From Rhodocyclaceae bacterium (GTDB taxonomy: Bacteria; Pseudomonadota; Gammaproteobacteria; Burkholderiales; Rhodocyclaceae): a stretch of DNA of 64,000 nt. The stretch's first letter is position 1; each line of letters begins with the position of its first letter. The notes below the pieces were generated by a model. That model saw only the letters and a program-made list of their open reading frames with translations. It was not told where the DNA came from and did not search any database. The translations under genes were made by a program, and so were the position numbers. Where the stretch lies: assembly GCA_023230455.1 (NCBI GenBank), contig JALNXH010000007.1:1-64000 (forward strand), given 5' to 3'. This document shows positions 16,527 through 25,906 of this stretch, one piece after another.

Positions 16527-17414
16527 TCAAAGTCCCAGCTGTTGCAGATCGAGGTGTCCGTCAATGAGCGGCGGACACCAGAAATAGCTACCGCTGAGCG
16601 GCCGGGTGAAATTGAACAATGCGTCGGTAATGCCATCCTCCACCCCGGCCATGCGCCGCAGTTGCGCCTCGAAGGCATCCAGCGTGCGGCCGAAGGCGAG
16701 GAACATCAAGCCGGCTTCGCGGCTGTCGGACCAGGGTAGCGAACGACGCACAACGAAGGCCTCCGGATCGAAGCTTTCCTGCGCGGTACGCTTGACATGG
16801 GCCGAAGGCGGCGCGTCGTCGAGCTCTGCGTTATCGCTGCGCCGCCGGCCGATGGCATGATCCTGCGCTACCCCGCCCAGCGCGTCGAAGCGGGGAAAGT
16901 CGTGCAGCCATTGCTGGACCGCGGCAAAGCTCGATCCGTCGAGACCGGCGCCCTGTCCGCCGACCGCGGCCGCCTGCAGCGCCGCGTCGTCCTGCGGATT
17001 CTCGGTGCCGTCCTCGTAGCCGGTGAGGTCGCGGCCGCTGTCGTAGCGGAAGGCGTCGACCGCTTTTTCGAGCGTCAATGCCGGCGCCAACAGCGCCTCC
17101 AGGCGCCGGCCGAGATGCAGCAGATCGCCGCGGTCCTCGCCGCGCAGCCACAACCAGAGGGCGCAGGGTGTCGAAGGGATATCCAGTCCGCCGGTCGCCA
17201 GCTGTGGGAAGGCGCGTAGGCCGGGGACGGCCGCACCCAGCGCTTGCACCAGCGAAAGACCGAGGCCGGCGACCACGCGATCGCCGTCGACTGAAGCGGC
17301 AAGCGCGCGCAGCGCAGCGTCGACATCGCTGCCGGGCATCTGGCGGAAGAATAGGTGCCGCGCGGCCAGCGGCACGGGGGCGAGAATCCCGGATTGAACA
17401 AGGCGGGCAGTCAT
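16527..17414 (-). CDS. Dyp-type heme peroxidase
   Basis: The protein has 295 residues. GYEDGTENP (132-140) holds the catalytic Asp of the GxxDG motif, and PSAHVKRT (203-210) gives the proximal heme ligand His206, followed by the distal-pocket Arg region. The C-terminal FFN-like FTRPLSGSYFWCPP is usual in the class P (YfeX-like) group. It is cytoplasmic, with no signal peptide. GGAGAAACC precedes the ATG. It is likely co-transcribed with the downstream protease, 16 bp away. Confidence 0.93.
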   Translation of the reverse strand: MTARLVQSGILAPVPLAARHLFFRQMPGSDVDAALRALAASVDGDRVVAGLGLSLVQALGAAVPGLRAFPQLATGGLDIPSTPCALWLWLRGEDRGDLLHLGRRLEALLAPALTLEKAVDAFRYDSGRDLTGYEDGTENPQDDAALQAAAVGGQGAGLDGSSFAAVQQWLHDFPRFDALGGVAQDHAIGRRRSDNAELDDAPPSAHVKRTAQESFDPEAFVVRRSLPWSDSREAGLMFLAFGRTLDAFEAQLRRMAGVEDGITDALFNFTRPLSGSYFWCPPLIDGHLDLQQLGL

Positions 17415-17485
17415 GGTTTCTCCAATAATCCTGAACAGCGGAAATCATAGCCGCTGGGCCGCCACAAAGGGCAGCCCGTGCCGAC

Positions 17486-20074
17486 TCAGGCTTTGCCGAA
17501 CTCGAGAATCCCCGACGGGGTCGCCGATACCCTTACCCGATCCTTGGCGGTAAAGCGCCCTTCGAGGATCGCCTTGGCCAGCGGATTCTCGATCCGTTCC
17601 TGGATCGCCCGCTTCAGCGGACGTGCGCCGAACACCGGGTCGAAACCGGCCTTGGCCAGTTCGAGCAACGCCGAGTCCTGCACGTCGAGCATCATCTCCA
17701 GCTTGGCCATGCGCTTCTCCAGATAGCCGAGCTGGATCTTCGCAATCGCGGCAATATTGCTGTCGTCGAGTGCGTGGAACACCACCACCTCGTCGATGCG
17801 GTTGACGAACTCCGGCCGGAAGAAAGTCTTCACCTCGCCCATCACCGCCAGCTTGATCACCTGATAGTCGTCGCCGGCCATCTGCTGGATCATCTGCGAA
17901 CCGAGGTTCGACGTCATCACGATCACCGTGTTCTTGAAATCGACCGTGCGCCCCTGGCCGTCGGTCATACGACCGTCGTCGAGCACTTGCAAGAGCACGT
18001 TGAAGACATCCGGGTGGGCTTTTTCCACCTCATCGAAGAGGATTACCGAATACGGCTTGCGCCGCACCTGCTCGGTCAGATAGCCGCCCTCCTCGTAGCC
18101 GACGTAGCCCGGCGGCGCGCCGATCAGCCGGGCAACCGAGTGTTTCTCCATGAATTCACTCATGTCGATGCGGATCAGGTGATCCTCGCTGTCGAACAGG
18201 AATTCGGCCAGGGTCTTGCACAGCTCGGTCTTGCCGACCCCGGTCGGGCCGAGGAAGAGGAAGGAACCGTAGGGTTTGCTTTCGTCCGACAGGCCGGCGC
18301 GGGAACGCCGGATGGCATCCGACACCATGCGCACCGCCTCGTCCTGACCGACCACGCGACCGTGCAGCTTTTCTTCCATCTTCAACAGTTTTTCCCGTTC
18401 GCCCTGCATCATCTTGGAGACCGGAATGCCTGTAGCGCGGCTCACCACTTCGGCGATTTCCTCGGCGCCGACCTGGGTGCGCAGCAGCCTGTTGGGTGCC
18501 TTGGCCTGCCCCTCGCCCGCCTTTTCCGCGGCCTTGAGTTGAGCTTCCAACTGGGGCAACTGGCCGTATTGCAGTTCCGCCAGCTTGTCGTACTGGCCTT
18601 TGCGCTGCAACTCGGCCATCTGTACGCGGAGCTTGTCGATTTCTTCCTTGATATGGGCCGAACCTTGGACCTGGGCCTTCTCTGCCTTCCAGATTTCCTC
18701 CAGGTCGGAATATTCCTTTTGCAGCTTGAGCAGCTCTTCCTCGATCAGGTCGAAGCGTTTTTTCGAGGCTTCGTCCTTCTCCCGGCGCACGGCCTCGCGC
18801 TCGATCTTCAACTGGATCACGCGTCGGTCGAGTTTGTCCATCACCTCCGGCTTGGAATCGATTTCCATCTTGATCCGCGCCGCCGCCTCGTCGATCAGGT
18901 CGATGGCCTTGTCCGGCAGGAAACGGTCGGTGATGTAGCGATGGCTCAATTCGGCGGCGGCGACGATGGCCGGGTCGGTGATGTCCACGCCGTGGTGGAG
19001 TTCGTACTTTTCCTGTAGACCGCGCAGGATGGCGATCGTACTTTCCACACTGGGTTCTTCCACCATGACCTTCTGGAATCGCCGTTCCAGAGCCGCATCC
19101 TTTTCCACGTATTTACGGTATTCATCAAGGGTGGTGGCACCGATGCAATGCAGCTCGCCGCGCGCCAGCGCCGGCTTCAGCATGTTGCCGGCATCCATCG
19201 CGCCTTCGGCCTTGCCGGCGCCGACCATGGTGTGCAGTTCGTCGATGAAGACAATGATGCGGCCCTCGTCCTGGGCGATTTCCTTCAGCACCGCCTTCAG
19301 GCGTTCCTCGAATTCGCCGCGATACTTGGCACCGGCCAGCAGGGCGGCCATATCAAGGCTGAGAACCTTCTTGTCCTTCAGCGTCTCCGGCACTTCGCCG
19401 TTGATGATGCGCTGGGCCAGACCTTCGACGATGGCAGTTTTACCGACGCCAGGTTCGCCGATCAGCACCGGGTTGTTCTTGGTGCGCCGTTGCAGGATCT
19501 GGATGGCACGGCGGATCTCATCGTCGCGGCCGATCACCGGATCGAGCTTGCCCAGGCGGGCGCGCTCGGTAAGGTCGAGGCAGTATTTCTTCAGCGACTC
19601 GCGCTGACCCTCGGCATCCGCGCTGCCGACATTCTGCCCGCCGCGCACCGCATTGACAGCCGTTTCCAGCGGCGCCCGGGCGACGCCTGCCTCCTTCAGC
19701 AGGCGTCCGGTCTCGCCCTTGTCGCCCGTCAGGGCAAGCAGGAACATTTCCGAGGCGATGAACTGGTCGCCGCGCTTTTGCGCTTCCTTGTCGGTCAGGT
19801 TGAGCAAGTTCCCCAGGTCGCGACCGATGGAGACCTCGCCGCCATGGCCCTCCACCTTCGCCAAACGTTCGACAGCCTTTTGCAACGCCGTCTTGAGACC
19901 GGCGACATTGGCCCCGGCACGCGCCAGCAGCGAACTGGTGCCGCCATCCTCCTGTTCCAGCAGGGCCAGTAGCAAGTGCTGCGGTTCGATGAACTGCTGG
20001 TCGTTGCCCACCGCAATGCTCTGGGCATCGGACAGCGCCTGCTGGAATTTGGTGGTCAGTTTGTCGAGTCTCAT
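17486..20074 (-). CDS. clpB: ATP-dependent disaggregase ClpB
   Basis: The protein has 862 residues, full length for ClpB. An N-terminal Clp repeat domain (about 1-145), NBD1 with GEPGVGKT (about 206-213), the long coiled-coil M-domain (about 405-530) and NBD2 with GPTGVGKT are all present. It lacks the IGF/L ClpP-binding loop of ClpA/ClpX, as ClpB should. With DnaK it resolubilises aggregated proteins after heat stress. AGGGGAAC precedes the ATG and a sigma32-like promoter lies upstream (20108-20132). Confidence 0.97.
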   Translation of the reverse strand: MRLDKLTTKFQQALSDAQSIAVGNDQQFIEPQHLLLALLEQEDGGTSSLLARAGANVAGLKTALQKAVERLAKVEGHGGEVSIGRDLGNLLNLTDKEAQKRGDQFIASEMFLLALTGDKGETGRLLKEAGVARAPLETAVNAVRGGQNVGSADAEGQRESLKKYCLDLTERARLGKLDPVIGRDDEIRRAIQILQRRTKNNPVLIGEPGVGKTAIVEGLAQRIINGEVPETLKDKKVLSLDMAALLAGAKYRGEFEERLKAVLKEIAQDEGRIIVFIDELHTMVGAGKAEGAMDAGNMLKPALARGELHCIGATTLDEYRKYVEKDAALERRFQKVMVEEPSVESTIAILRGLQEKYELHHGVDITDPAIVAAAELSHRYITDRFLPDKAIDLIDEAAARIKMEIDSKPEVMDKLDRRVIQLKIEREAVRREKDEASKKRFDLIEEELLKLQKEYSDLEEIWKAEKAQVQGSAHIKEEIDKLRVQMAELQRKGQYDKLAELQYGQLPQLEAQLKAAEKAGEGQAKAPNRLLRTQVGAEEIAEVVSRATGIPVSKMMQGEREKLLKMEEKLHGRVVGQDEAVRMVSDAIRRSRAGLSDESKPYGSFLFLGPTGVGKTELCKTLAEFLFDSEDHLIRIDMSEFMEKHSVARLIGAPPGYVGYEEGGYLTEQVRRKPYSVILFDEVEKAHPDVFNVLLQVLDDGRMTDGQGRTVDFKNTVIVMTSNLGSQMIQQMAGDDYQVIKLAVMGEVKTFFRPEFVNRIDEVVVFHALDDSNIAAIAKIQLGYLEKRMAKLEMMLDVQDSALLELAKAGFDPVFGARPLKRAIQERIENPLAKAILEGRFTAKDRVRVSATPSGILEFGKA

Positions 20075-20107
20075 GGGCGTTCCCCTGGAAAGTGTCTAGC
20101 CGGCAGG

Positions 20108-20132
20108 TTTGGGCGGACGGGTGGATTTCAAG
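20108..20132 (-). promoter_or_regulatory. Possible sigma32 heat-shock promoter of clpB
   Basis: Reading the minus strand, CTTGAAAT (20132-20125) is followed after about 11-13 bases by CCCAAA (20113-20108), close to the CTTGAAA / CCCCAT-type consensus. It lies 34-58 bases upstream of the clpB ATG. The -10 box is imperfect. Confidence 0.45.
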
Positions 20133-20193
20133 TCCAAGCCCCCGATCCCTGTGAAGATGTTAATGTGCGGCCAAAAGCAATAAAACGAGTCCG

Positions 20194-23100
20194 ATGGCTG
20201 CAAAGTACACATTCCAGACAACGATCAGCGCCGATCACAAGTCGTTGGCGATTCCGGTATTGATCCTGTGCGCCTTCGTCGCCTATTTTGGCTGGGACAT
20301 CTACGACAGCTACCAGACTACGCTCGATGGCGCTTACCGCGAGTTGGAAATCAGCGCCCGCCATGCCGACATCCAATTGGTCAATGCGTTCCGCGAGACC
20401 GATCTGCTGATGAACGATGCTGCCGAGCGTGCAGCCTCCGCACCGCGATCAACCCAGACGTCGGCATGGCTGCGAACCCGGCTGGAGCGGTTTCCGGAAC
20501 TCAAGCGCCTTGGCGTTACCGACCGCGAGGGACGTTTTGTCATCCAGAGCGATCCCCATCGTCTTGGAGCCGACATTTCAGCGCGACCGCTGTTCCAGGC
20601 TGCCAAGGCGGCCCGTCCCGGCAGCCGCCGACTGCCTATGACGGTCATGCAGGATATTGACGGCCGTTGGGGTGTCAGCATCGCCAAGCCCTATTTCGAC
20701 CGCCAAGGTCGGTTCATGGGGGTCGTCAGCGGCTTTCTCAATCCGGGATTCTTCGACCACTTGCTGCGCAGCGCCCGCAACGACGACAAATCGATCGCCG
20801 CACTGATCAAAACCAACGGCGAGATGCCCTTCATCGCTCCCGATCCTGAGCCCGCCGTACGCAAGAACGCGCTCGACGAACCGGCTTTCCTTGAGCATCT
20901 GGCGCAGGGCGGCGGTGTGACGCGCCACCTGGTGAAGCCGAAATACATGCATTCGCGCTATCTCGTGGTACTGCACGATTCCGGCGACGCCAGCGATCCC
21001 GATCTCCAGATCGGGATCGGCCGCGATTACGCCGATGCGACCGCCAACTGGCGGCAGCACACCGTCCAACGCTTGGCCGTCGCCGCCCTGGTGGCGGCAA
21101 CCATGATGGCGCTGATCGCCCTGGCCAGACGCCGCCTGCGCGTGCTGGCCGACGAACGCAATCTGCTGCGCACGCTGATCGAGGCCGAAAACAACAGCAT
21201 CTCGATCAAGGCGATCGACGGCAAATATCTGCTGGGCAATCGCCGTCATGCCGAACTGTTTGGCGCCTCCAGCACCGATATTCCCGGACACACCGCCGGG
21301 GAGTTCCTGGCCGGCAACGCAGAAGCCATCGCATTCGAGGAGGCGCATGACCGGGCGGCGCTCGAATCCTTGGTGCCGGTCGTGCGGCAGACCTGGTACA
21401 CCCGGCCCGGTGGACGGCCGCGGCGCTTCGAAAAGACCAAGACATTGCTACGCAACGAACAGGGCCAAGCGCTGGCGATCGTCTCCATCGGGCGCGACAT
21501 CACCGAACAATATCTCGCCGAAGAAAAGCTCCGCCACAGCGAACATATCCTCAAACGTGCCCAGGAAATCGGCAAAACCGGCAGTTGGGAAATCAACGTC
21601 GCCAGCGGTCGGCTCACGATGTCGGAGGAGGTCTACCGCATCCTCGAACTTCCGCCCGATTCGCCGTCCAACATGGAGGTTTTTTACAGCCGGGTGCATC
21701 CGGACGATCGTGCGCTGGTCACCGCCGCCTGGAATGCGGCGGTCGCCGGGGCCGACTACCATTGCCTGCACCGCGTACTTTCCAAGGAGGGTGTGAAATG
21801 GGTGGTAGAGCGCGCCGACGTGGAGCGCGATGCTGCCGGTATCGCACTCCATGCCATCGGCACCACGCAGGACATCACCGCACTGCACACGGCCAGCCAG
21901 CGCCTACAGGATGCCCTGGAACTCAATCGGCGCATCGTCGATGAGTCACCCGCCGGGATCGTCCTTTTCCATAGCGACGGTCGCTGCCTTACCTTCAACC
22001 CGGCGGCGCATGCCCTGGCCAGCGGACCGCTGATGCCGGAGCGACAGCTGAAGGAACTCAACTTCCGCCAGAATCCGACCTGGCAGGCTGCCGGTCTCCT
22101 CCAGGCGGCAGAAAAGGTGCTGGAAAGCGGCGTTCGATCCACCGACGAATATCATCTCGTGACCCGCAGCGGCAAGGATCTGTGGGTGGAAATCACCCTG
22201 GTTCCGCTGACGCTGAACGACGAAAAACACCTGCTTGCCGTATTCACCGACGTTCGAAAATACCGCGAGACCGAGGCTGCGCAACGCGAGGCGATGCGCC
22301 TGGCACAGTCGGCGAACGAGGCGAAGAGCAACTTCCTCGCCAACATGAGCCACGAGATTCGCACCCCGATGAATGCAATTCTGGGTCTGGCCCAACTGGC
22401 GCGAAGCGAAACCGACGATGCGGCGCGGCAGGGCTACCTGAAAAAAATCTCCACCGCCTGCGGCGCCCTGCTTTCCATCCTCAACGAAATCCTCGATCTG
22501 TCGCGCATCGAGGCCGGGCAGATGCAACTGGTCGAGGCCCCATTCAGTATGGCGGATGTGGTCATCGAGGCAATTCACCTGTTTCAGCCGCAGGCGGTCG
22601 GCAAGGGTCTGGAACTGACCGTTGAATTGGCGCCGGAGTTGCCCGCCCGCCTGATCGGCGACGCCTTGCGCATTGGGCAGATACTCAACAACCTGCTGGC
22701 AAACGCGATCAAATTCACCGAACGCGGGCGTATCGACGTCAAGATTGAGGTGGGGGAACCGTCGGCGCCGGGCCGCGCCCGCGTGCTGCTGAGCATCGCC
22801 GATACCGGTATCGGCATCGATGGGGAAAAAATCGGCACGCTGTTCCAGCCCTTCGAACAGGGCGACGCCTCGATCACCCGCCGCTACGGCGGCAGCGGAC
22901 TCGGGCTGGCGATCTGCCGTCGCCTGCTGACGCTGATGAACGGCCGGATCGAAGTGGAAAGCTGGCCCGATTCGGGCAGCGTGTTCCGTGTTGAGCTCGA
23001 TCTAGACATCGCTACAGCCGGCAGCGGCAACGAGGCGGGGGACAACGCCGACTTTTCCGGTCTCGGCCTGTTGCTCGGCGAGGCCCGCATATTGATGGTC

Positions 23101-23712
23101 GGCGAAGTTATCGAGTGCCGCGATATCATCGTTTCAACACTGCAAAAAGCCTCCATCGCAGTCACCGTCGTTGCCGATGGCAGAGAGGCGCTGGCAGCGC
23201 TCGACGGCGAACGCTTCGACGTCGTACTCATCGGTTTGGGCTTTGCAGATACCATCGAGACCGTCCGTCGCATTCGCGGCGATGCCCGCTTGCGCTGGCT
23301 GCCGTTGATCAGCTTCGGCGCACAGGATGAGGAGGAGACCAAGCGCAGCCATGCAGCCGGGATCAACGAGCATCTTGCCGCACCGGTCGACGGGGTGGCA
23401 CTGATCGGCGTCCTGCTACGCTGGCTTCCAGAGCCTACGGCGGGTGCCGGCAACGACAATCCGCCCAGCGTCGTCGCGCTGCCCGACGGCGACGGTCTGC
23501 AGCAACTGGAACGGTTGGCAGCCCTGCTCGACGAAAACGAGTTCGTCCCATCCACTACGATCGATTCCCTGCGCACCGCCCTTCCCACCGCCATGGAATC
23601 GATTGCCGCGCTAAAGAATGCGCTTGCGCGCTTCGACTACGCCGAGGCGCGGCAATGCCTCGCGCACATCAAAGCCACCTACGGCAACGCCGATCAGGAT
23701 TGCACGACATGA
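20194..23712 (+). CDS. Hybrid sensor histidine kinase with degenerate receiver
   Basis: The protein has 1172 residues. A membrane helix (about 17-35), a periplasmic double-Cache-like sensor (about 40-285) and a second helix (about 290-308) precede three PAS domains (about 320-680). HisKA has NMSHEIRTPMN with His720. HATPase has NNLLANAIKFTE, ADTGIGI and GGSGLGLAI. A receiver-like domain follows (about 965-1090) in which the usual phospho-Asp position is Gly1014 (VVLIGLGFAD), so it probably cannot be phosphorylated. The C-terminal helical segment resembles an HPt without a clear histidine. Its stop overlaps the GGDEF gene (ATGA), indicating a coupled signalling pair. Confidence 0.9.
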   Translation: MAAKYTFQTTISADHKSLAIPVLILCAFVAYFGWDIYDSYQTTLDGAYRELEISARHADIQLVNAFRETDLLMNDAAERAASAPRSTQTSAWLRTRLERFPELKRLGVTDREGRFVIQSDPHRLGADISARPLFQAAKAARPGSRRLPMTVMQDIDGRWGVSIAKPYFDRQGRFMGVVSGFLNPGFFDHLLRSARNDDKSIAALIKTNGEMPFIAPDPEPAVRKNALDEPAFLEHLAQGGGVTRHLVKPKYMHSRYLVVLHDSGDASDPDLQIGIGRDYADATANWRQHTVQRLAVAALVAATMMALIALARRRLRVLADERNLLRTLIEAENNSISIKAIDGKYLLGNRRHAELFGASSTDIPGHTAGEFLAGNAEAIAFEEAHDRAALESLVPVVRQTWYTRPGGRPRRFEKTKTLLRNEQGQALAIVSIGRDITEQYLAEEKLRHSEHILKRAQEIGKTGSWEINVASGRLTMSEEVYRILELPPDSPSNMEVFYSRVHPDDRALVTAAWNAAVAGADYHCLHRVLSKEGVKWVVERADVERDAAGIALHAIGTTQDITALHTASQRLQDALELNRRIVDESPAGIVLFHSDGRCLTFNPAAHALASGPLMPERQLKELNFRQNPTWQAAGLLQAAEKVLESGVRSTDEYHLVTRSGKDLWVEITLVPLTLNDEKHLLAVFTDVRKYRETEAAQREAMRLAQSANEAKSNFLANMSHEIRTPMNAILGLAQLARSETDDAARQGYLKKISTACGALLSILNEILDLSRIEAGQMQLVEAPFSMADVVIEAIHLFQPQAVGKGLELTVELAPELPARLIGDALRIGQILNNLLANAIKFTERGRIDVKIEVGEPSAPGRARVLLSIADTGIGIDGEKIGTLFQPFEQGDASITRRYGGSGLGLAICRRLLTLMNGRIEVESWPDSGSVFRVELDLDIATAGSGNEAGDNADFSGLGLLLGEARILMVGEVIECRDIIVSTLQKASIAVTVVADGREALAALDGERFDVVLIGLGFADTIETVRRIRGDARLRWLPLISFGAQDEEETKRSHAAGINEHLAAPVDGVALIGVLLRWLPEPTAGAGNDNPPSVVALPDGDGLQQLERLAALLDENEFVPSTTIDSLRTALPTAMESIAALKNALARFDYAEARQCLAHIKATYGNADQDCTT

Positions 23713-24602
23713 CCCACAAACCATCGCTGCTGATCGTCGACGACGTCGCCACCAATATCGAAATCCTCGCCGGCGCATTGAAGGCCGACTACCGTCTGCG
23801 CATCGCCACCGGTGGTGAAGAGGCCCTCGCCATTGCCGCGCGGGAACCACGGCCCGATCTGATTCTGCTCGACATCATGATGCCCGGTCTCGACGGTTTC
23901 GAGGTTTGCCGAAGGTTGAAGTCGGCCACGGAAACCCAGGGCATTCCGGTTATTTTCGTCACCGCCAGGGATGCGGAGGAAGACGAGGAACGCGGACTGA
24001 ACCTGGGAGCGGTGGACTACATCACCAAGCCCTTCAGCCTGCCCACCGTGCGTGCTCGGGTACGCAATCACATCGAACTCAAGCGCAAGACCGATCTGCT
24101 GGAAAGACTGGCCAATATCGACGGACTGACCGGCATATCCAACCGGCGGCGGCTGGACGAACAGATCGAGATCGAATGGCGGCGTTGCCAGCGCACGCAA
24201 ACCCCGCTGTCGCTGCTGATCGCAGACATCGACCTGTTCAAGGACTACAACGATCGCCACGGTCATGGCGCTGGCGACATCTGCCTGGTAACAATCGCCA
24301 AGGAACTGGAGTCCAGCCTGTCCCGCCCCGGCGACCTGGTTGCTCGCTATGGCGGCGAAGAATTCGTCGTCATTCTTCCCGATACCGATGCCGAGGGCGC
24401 ATTCACCACCGCCGAGCGCTTGCGCAGCCGGGTCGAAGACGTCACCCAAAAACTACCCGGCGGGCCGGTGACGATCAGCATCGGCAGTGCGACTCAGGTG
24501 CCGTCGGAACCGGGCCGGGTATCCGATTTATTGAACGCGGCGGACATGCAGCTCTACCGCGCCAAGAGCGAAGGCCGCAACAAAATTTGTTGCGCATGCT
24601 AG
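23709..24602 (+). CDS. Response regulator with GGDEF diguanylate cyclase output
   Basis: The protein has 297 residues. The receiver (1-125) has acidic pocket DD11-12, phospho-acceptor Asp55 (LILLDIMMPG) and TKPFSL. The GGDEF domain (about 135-295) has GGEEF at 215-219 and an inhibitory site RPGD at 206-209, exactly five residues upstream, so it should be active and product-inhibited. It makes cyclic di-GMP in response to phosphorylation. The start overlaps the kinase stop; a longer frame inside the kinase gene was rejected. Confidence 0.94.
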   Translation: MTHKPSLLIVDDVATNIEILAGALKADYRLRIATGGEEALAIAAREPRPDLILLDIMMPGLDGFEVCRRLKSATETQGIPVIFVTARDAEEDEERGLNLGAVDYITKPFSLPTVRARVRNHIELKRKTDLLERLANIDGLTGISNRRRLDEQIEIEWRRCQRTQTPLSLLIADIDLFKDYNDRHGHGAGDICLVTIAKELESSLSRPGDLVARYGGEEFVVILPDTDAEGAFTTAERLRSRVEDVTQKLPGGPVTISIGSATQVPSEPGRVSDLLNAADMQLYRAKSEGRNKICCAC

Positions 24603-24637
24603 ATTGGTATTGATCATTAATATGAAAGGGTGTCGTC

Positions 24638-25129
24638 ATGGCCAGCAATCAAGAACAATTCATTGAAATTCAACGCAAGAATCTGGAGTCCGCGACTCGC
24701 CTTGCCCAGTTCGCATTGCAGAACGCTCAACAAGTGATGGCCTTGCAGACCGAATTAGCGCAAAGCCTGCTGAACGGCAGTCTGGTCAGTTTTCAGGCCC
24801 AGGCAAGCGCCAAGGATCCGCAGGAGATGATGAGTTTGCGCGCCGGTTACGTACGCGAAACGACGCAGCGTTTGCTGGAAGCCGCCGGACGTATCGCCGA
24901 GATCGGCAACGCCTCGCGCGCAGAGTTTTCCCGGCTGCTCACCGAGCAACTGGCTTCGGGCAATCAGGAAATGTCCGAGGCTTTCCAGAGCTTTCTGAAA
25001 ACGTTGCCCGGCAGCAATCCGCAGATGCTGGATGTGATGCAACAGGCGATGCAAACTGCCGCGCAAGCATTCGAGCAGGTGGTCAAGACCACCACCGCCG
25101 GCATACCGAAAAGCACGAAGAAAAAATAG
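24638..25129 (+). CDS. Phasin family protein
   Basis: This 163-residue, almost fully helical amphipathic protein has the phasin pattern (QRKNLESATRLAQFALQNAQ, ETTQRLLEAAGRIAEIGNASR) and a lysine-rich end (STKKK). Phasins coat polyhydroxyalkanoate granules. AAAGGGTG precedes the ATG, and an AT-rich promoter-like stretch (about 24600-24622) lies upstream, so it is probably a single-gene unit. No pha synthase is in the window. Confidence 0.9.
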   Translation: MASNQEQFIEIQRKNLESATRLAQFALQNAQQVMALQTELAQSLLNGSLVSFQAQASAKDPQEMMSLRAGYVRETTQRLLEAAGRIAEIGNASRAEFSRLLTEQLASGNQEMSEAFQSFLKTLPGSNPQMLDVMQQAMQTAAQAFEQVVKTTTAGIPKSTKKK

Positions 25130-25195
25130 TTATGCCGCACCGCCGGGTGCGATGGGATCGTGCCGTTCCCGCCCTGGCGGCCTTAGCGGATCTGC

Positions 25196-25648
25196 CTAAA
25201 CGTCCTGCCAGCGGCGCAACGCCTCGTCGTCGCTTTCCCGGGCGTCCACCCAGTGTGCGCCGGCGTCCGTTTCCTCGCGCTTCCAGAAAGGGGCGCGGGT
25301 CTTCAGATAGTCCATGATGAACTCGCAGGCGGCGAACGCTTCGCCGCGATGCCGCGACGAAACCGCCACCAGCACGATGCGGTCGCCCGGCAGCAGCCGG
25401 CCGACGCGATGGATCACCCGCACGGCGTTCAGCGTCCAGCGCTGTCGCGCTTCGGCAACGATCGCCGCGAGCGATTTCTCGGTCATGCCCGGATAATGTT
25501 CCAAGGTCATCGCCGCGACCCCCTCGCCGCTGCCCCTGACCAGGCCGACGAAGCTGGCCACGGCGCCGGCCGTCGAATCGGCCGCGGTCAGCGCGGCGAT
25601 TTCGGCGCCGATGTCGAAATCGGCTTCCCGTACGCTGACGCTGTCCAT
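25196..25648 (-). CDS. moaE: Molybdopterin synthase catalytic subunit MoaE
   Basis: The protein has 150 residues with GAVASFVGLVRG, LEHYPGMTEK, VRVIHRVGRLLPGD, SSRHRGEAFAAC and KTRAPFWKRE, the conserved blocks of MoaE including the active-site lysines in the last. With MoaD it inserts the dithiolene sulfurs into precursor Z. GGAGG precedes the ATG. It lies 2 bp after moaD in the order moeA-moaD-moaE, one operon. Confidence 0.96.
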   Translation of the reverse strand: MDSVSVREADFDIGAEIAALTAADSTAGAVASFVGLVRGSGEGVAAMTLEHYPGMTEKSLAAIVAEARQRWTLNAVRVIHRVGRLLPGDRIVLVAVSSRHRGEAFAACEFIMDYLKTRAPFWKREETDAGAHWVDARESDDEALRRWQDV

Positions 25649-25650
25649 CT

Positions 25651-25905
25651 TCAGCCTCCGGTCACCGGCGGGAAGAACGCCACTTCGTCACCGTCGGCGA
25701 CCGGCGCATCGAAGCTGCACATCGCCTGGTTCACCGCCGCGCGCAGATTGCGCGTCGCGGCCAACGGCTGCCACTCGGCGCCGCGGGCGACCAACTGATC
25801 GCGCAGGCCGCCGACGGTGGCTGTGGCGGTCGCCAGGGCGACGCTCTCCGAGGCCAGACCGAGGGTCTCGCGCAGACCGGCGAAATACAACACCTTCACA
25901 GCCAT
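25651..25905 (-). CDS. moaD: Molybdopterin synthase sulfur carrier subunit MoaD
   Basis: This 84-residue ubiquitin-fold protein begins MAVKVLYFAGLRETLG and ends FFPPVTGG, with the diglycine tail that carries the thiocarboxylate. The start was chosen for this family's usual length; a longer frame overlaps moeA. It lies 1 bp after moeA and 2 bp before moaE. Confidence 0.96.
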   Translation of the reverse strand: MAVKVLYFAGLRETLGLASESVALATATATVGGLRDQLVARGAEWQPLAATRNLRAAVNQAMCSFDAPVADGDEVAFFPPVTGG

Positions 25906-25906
25906 C

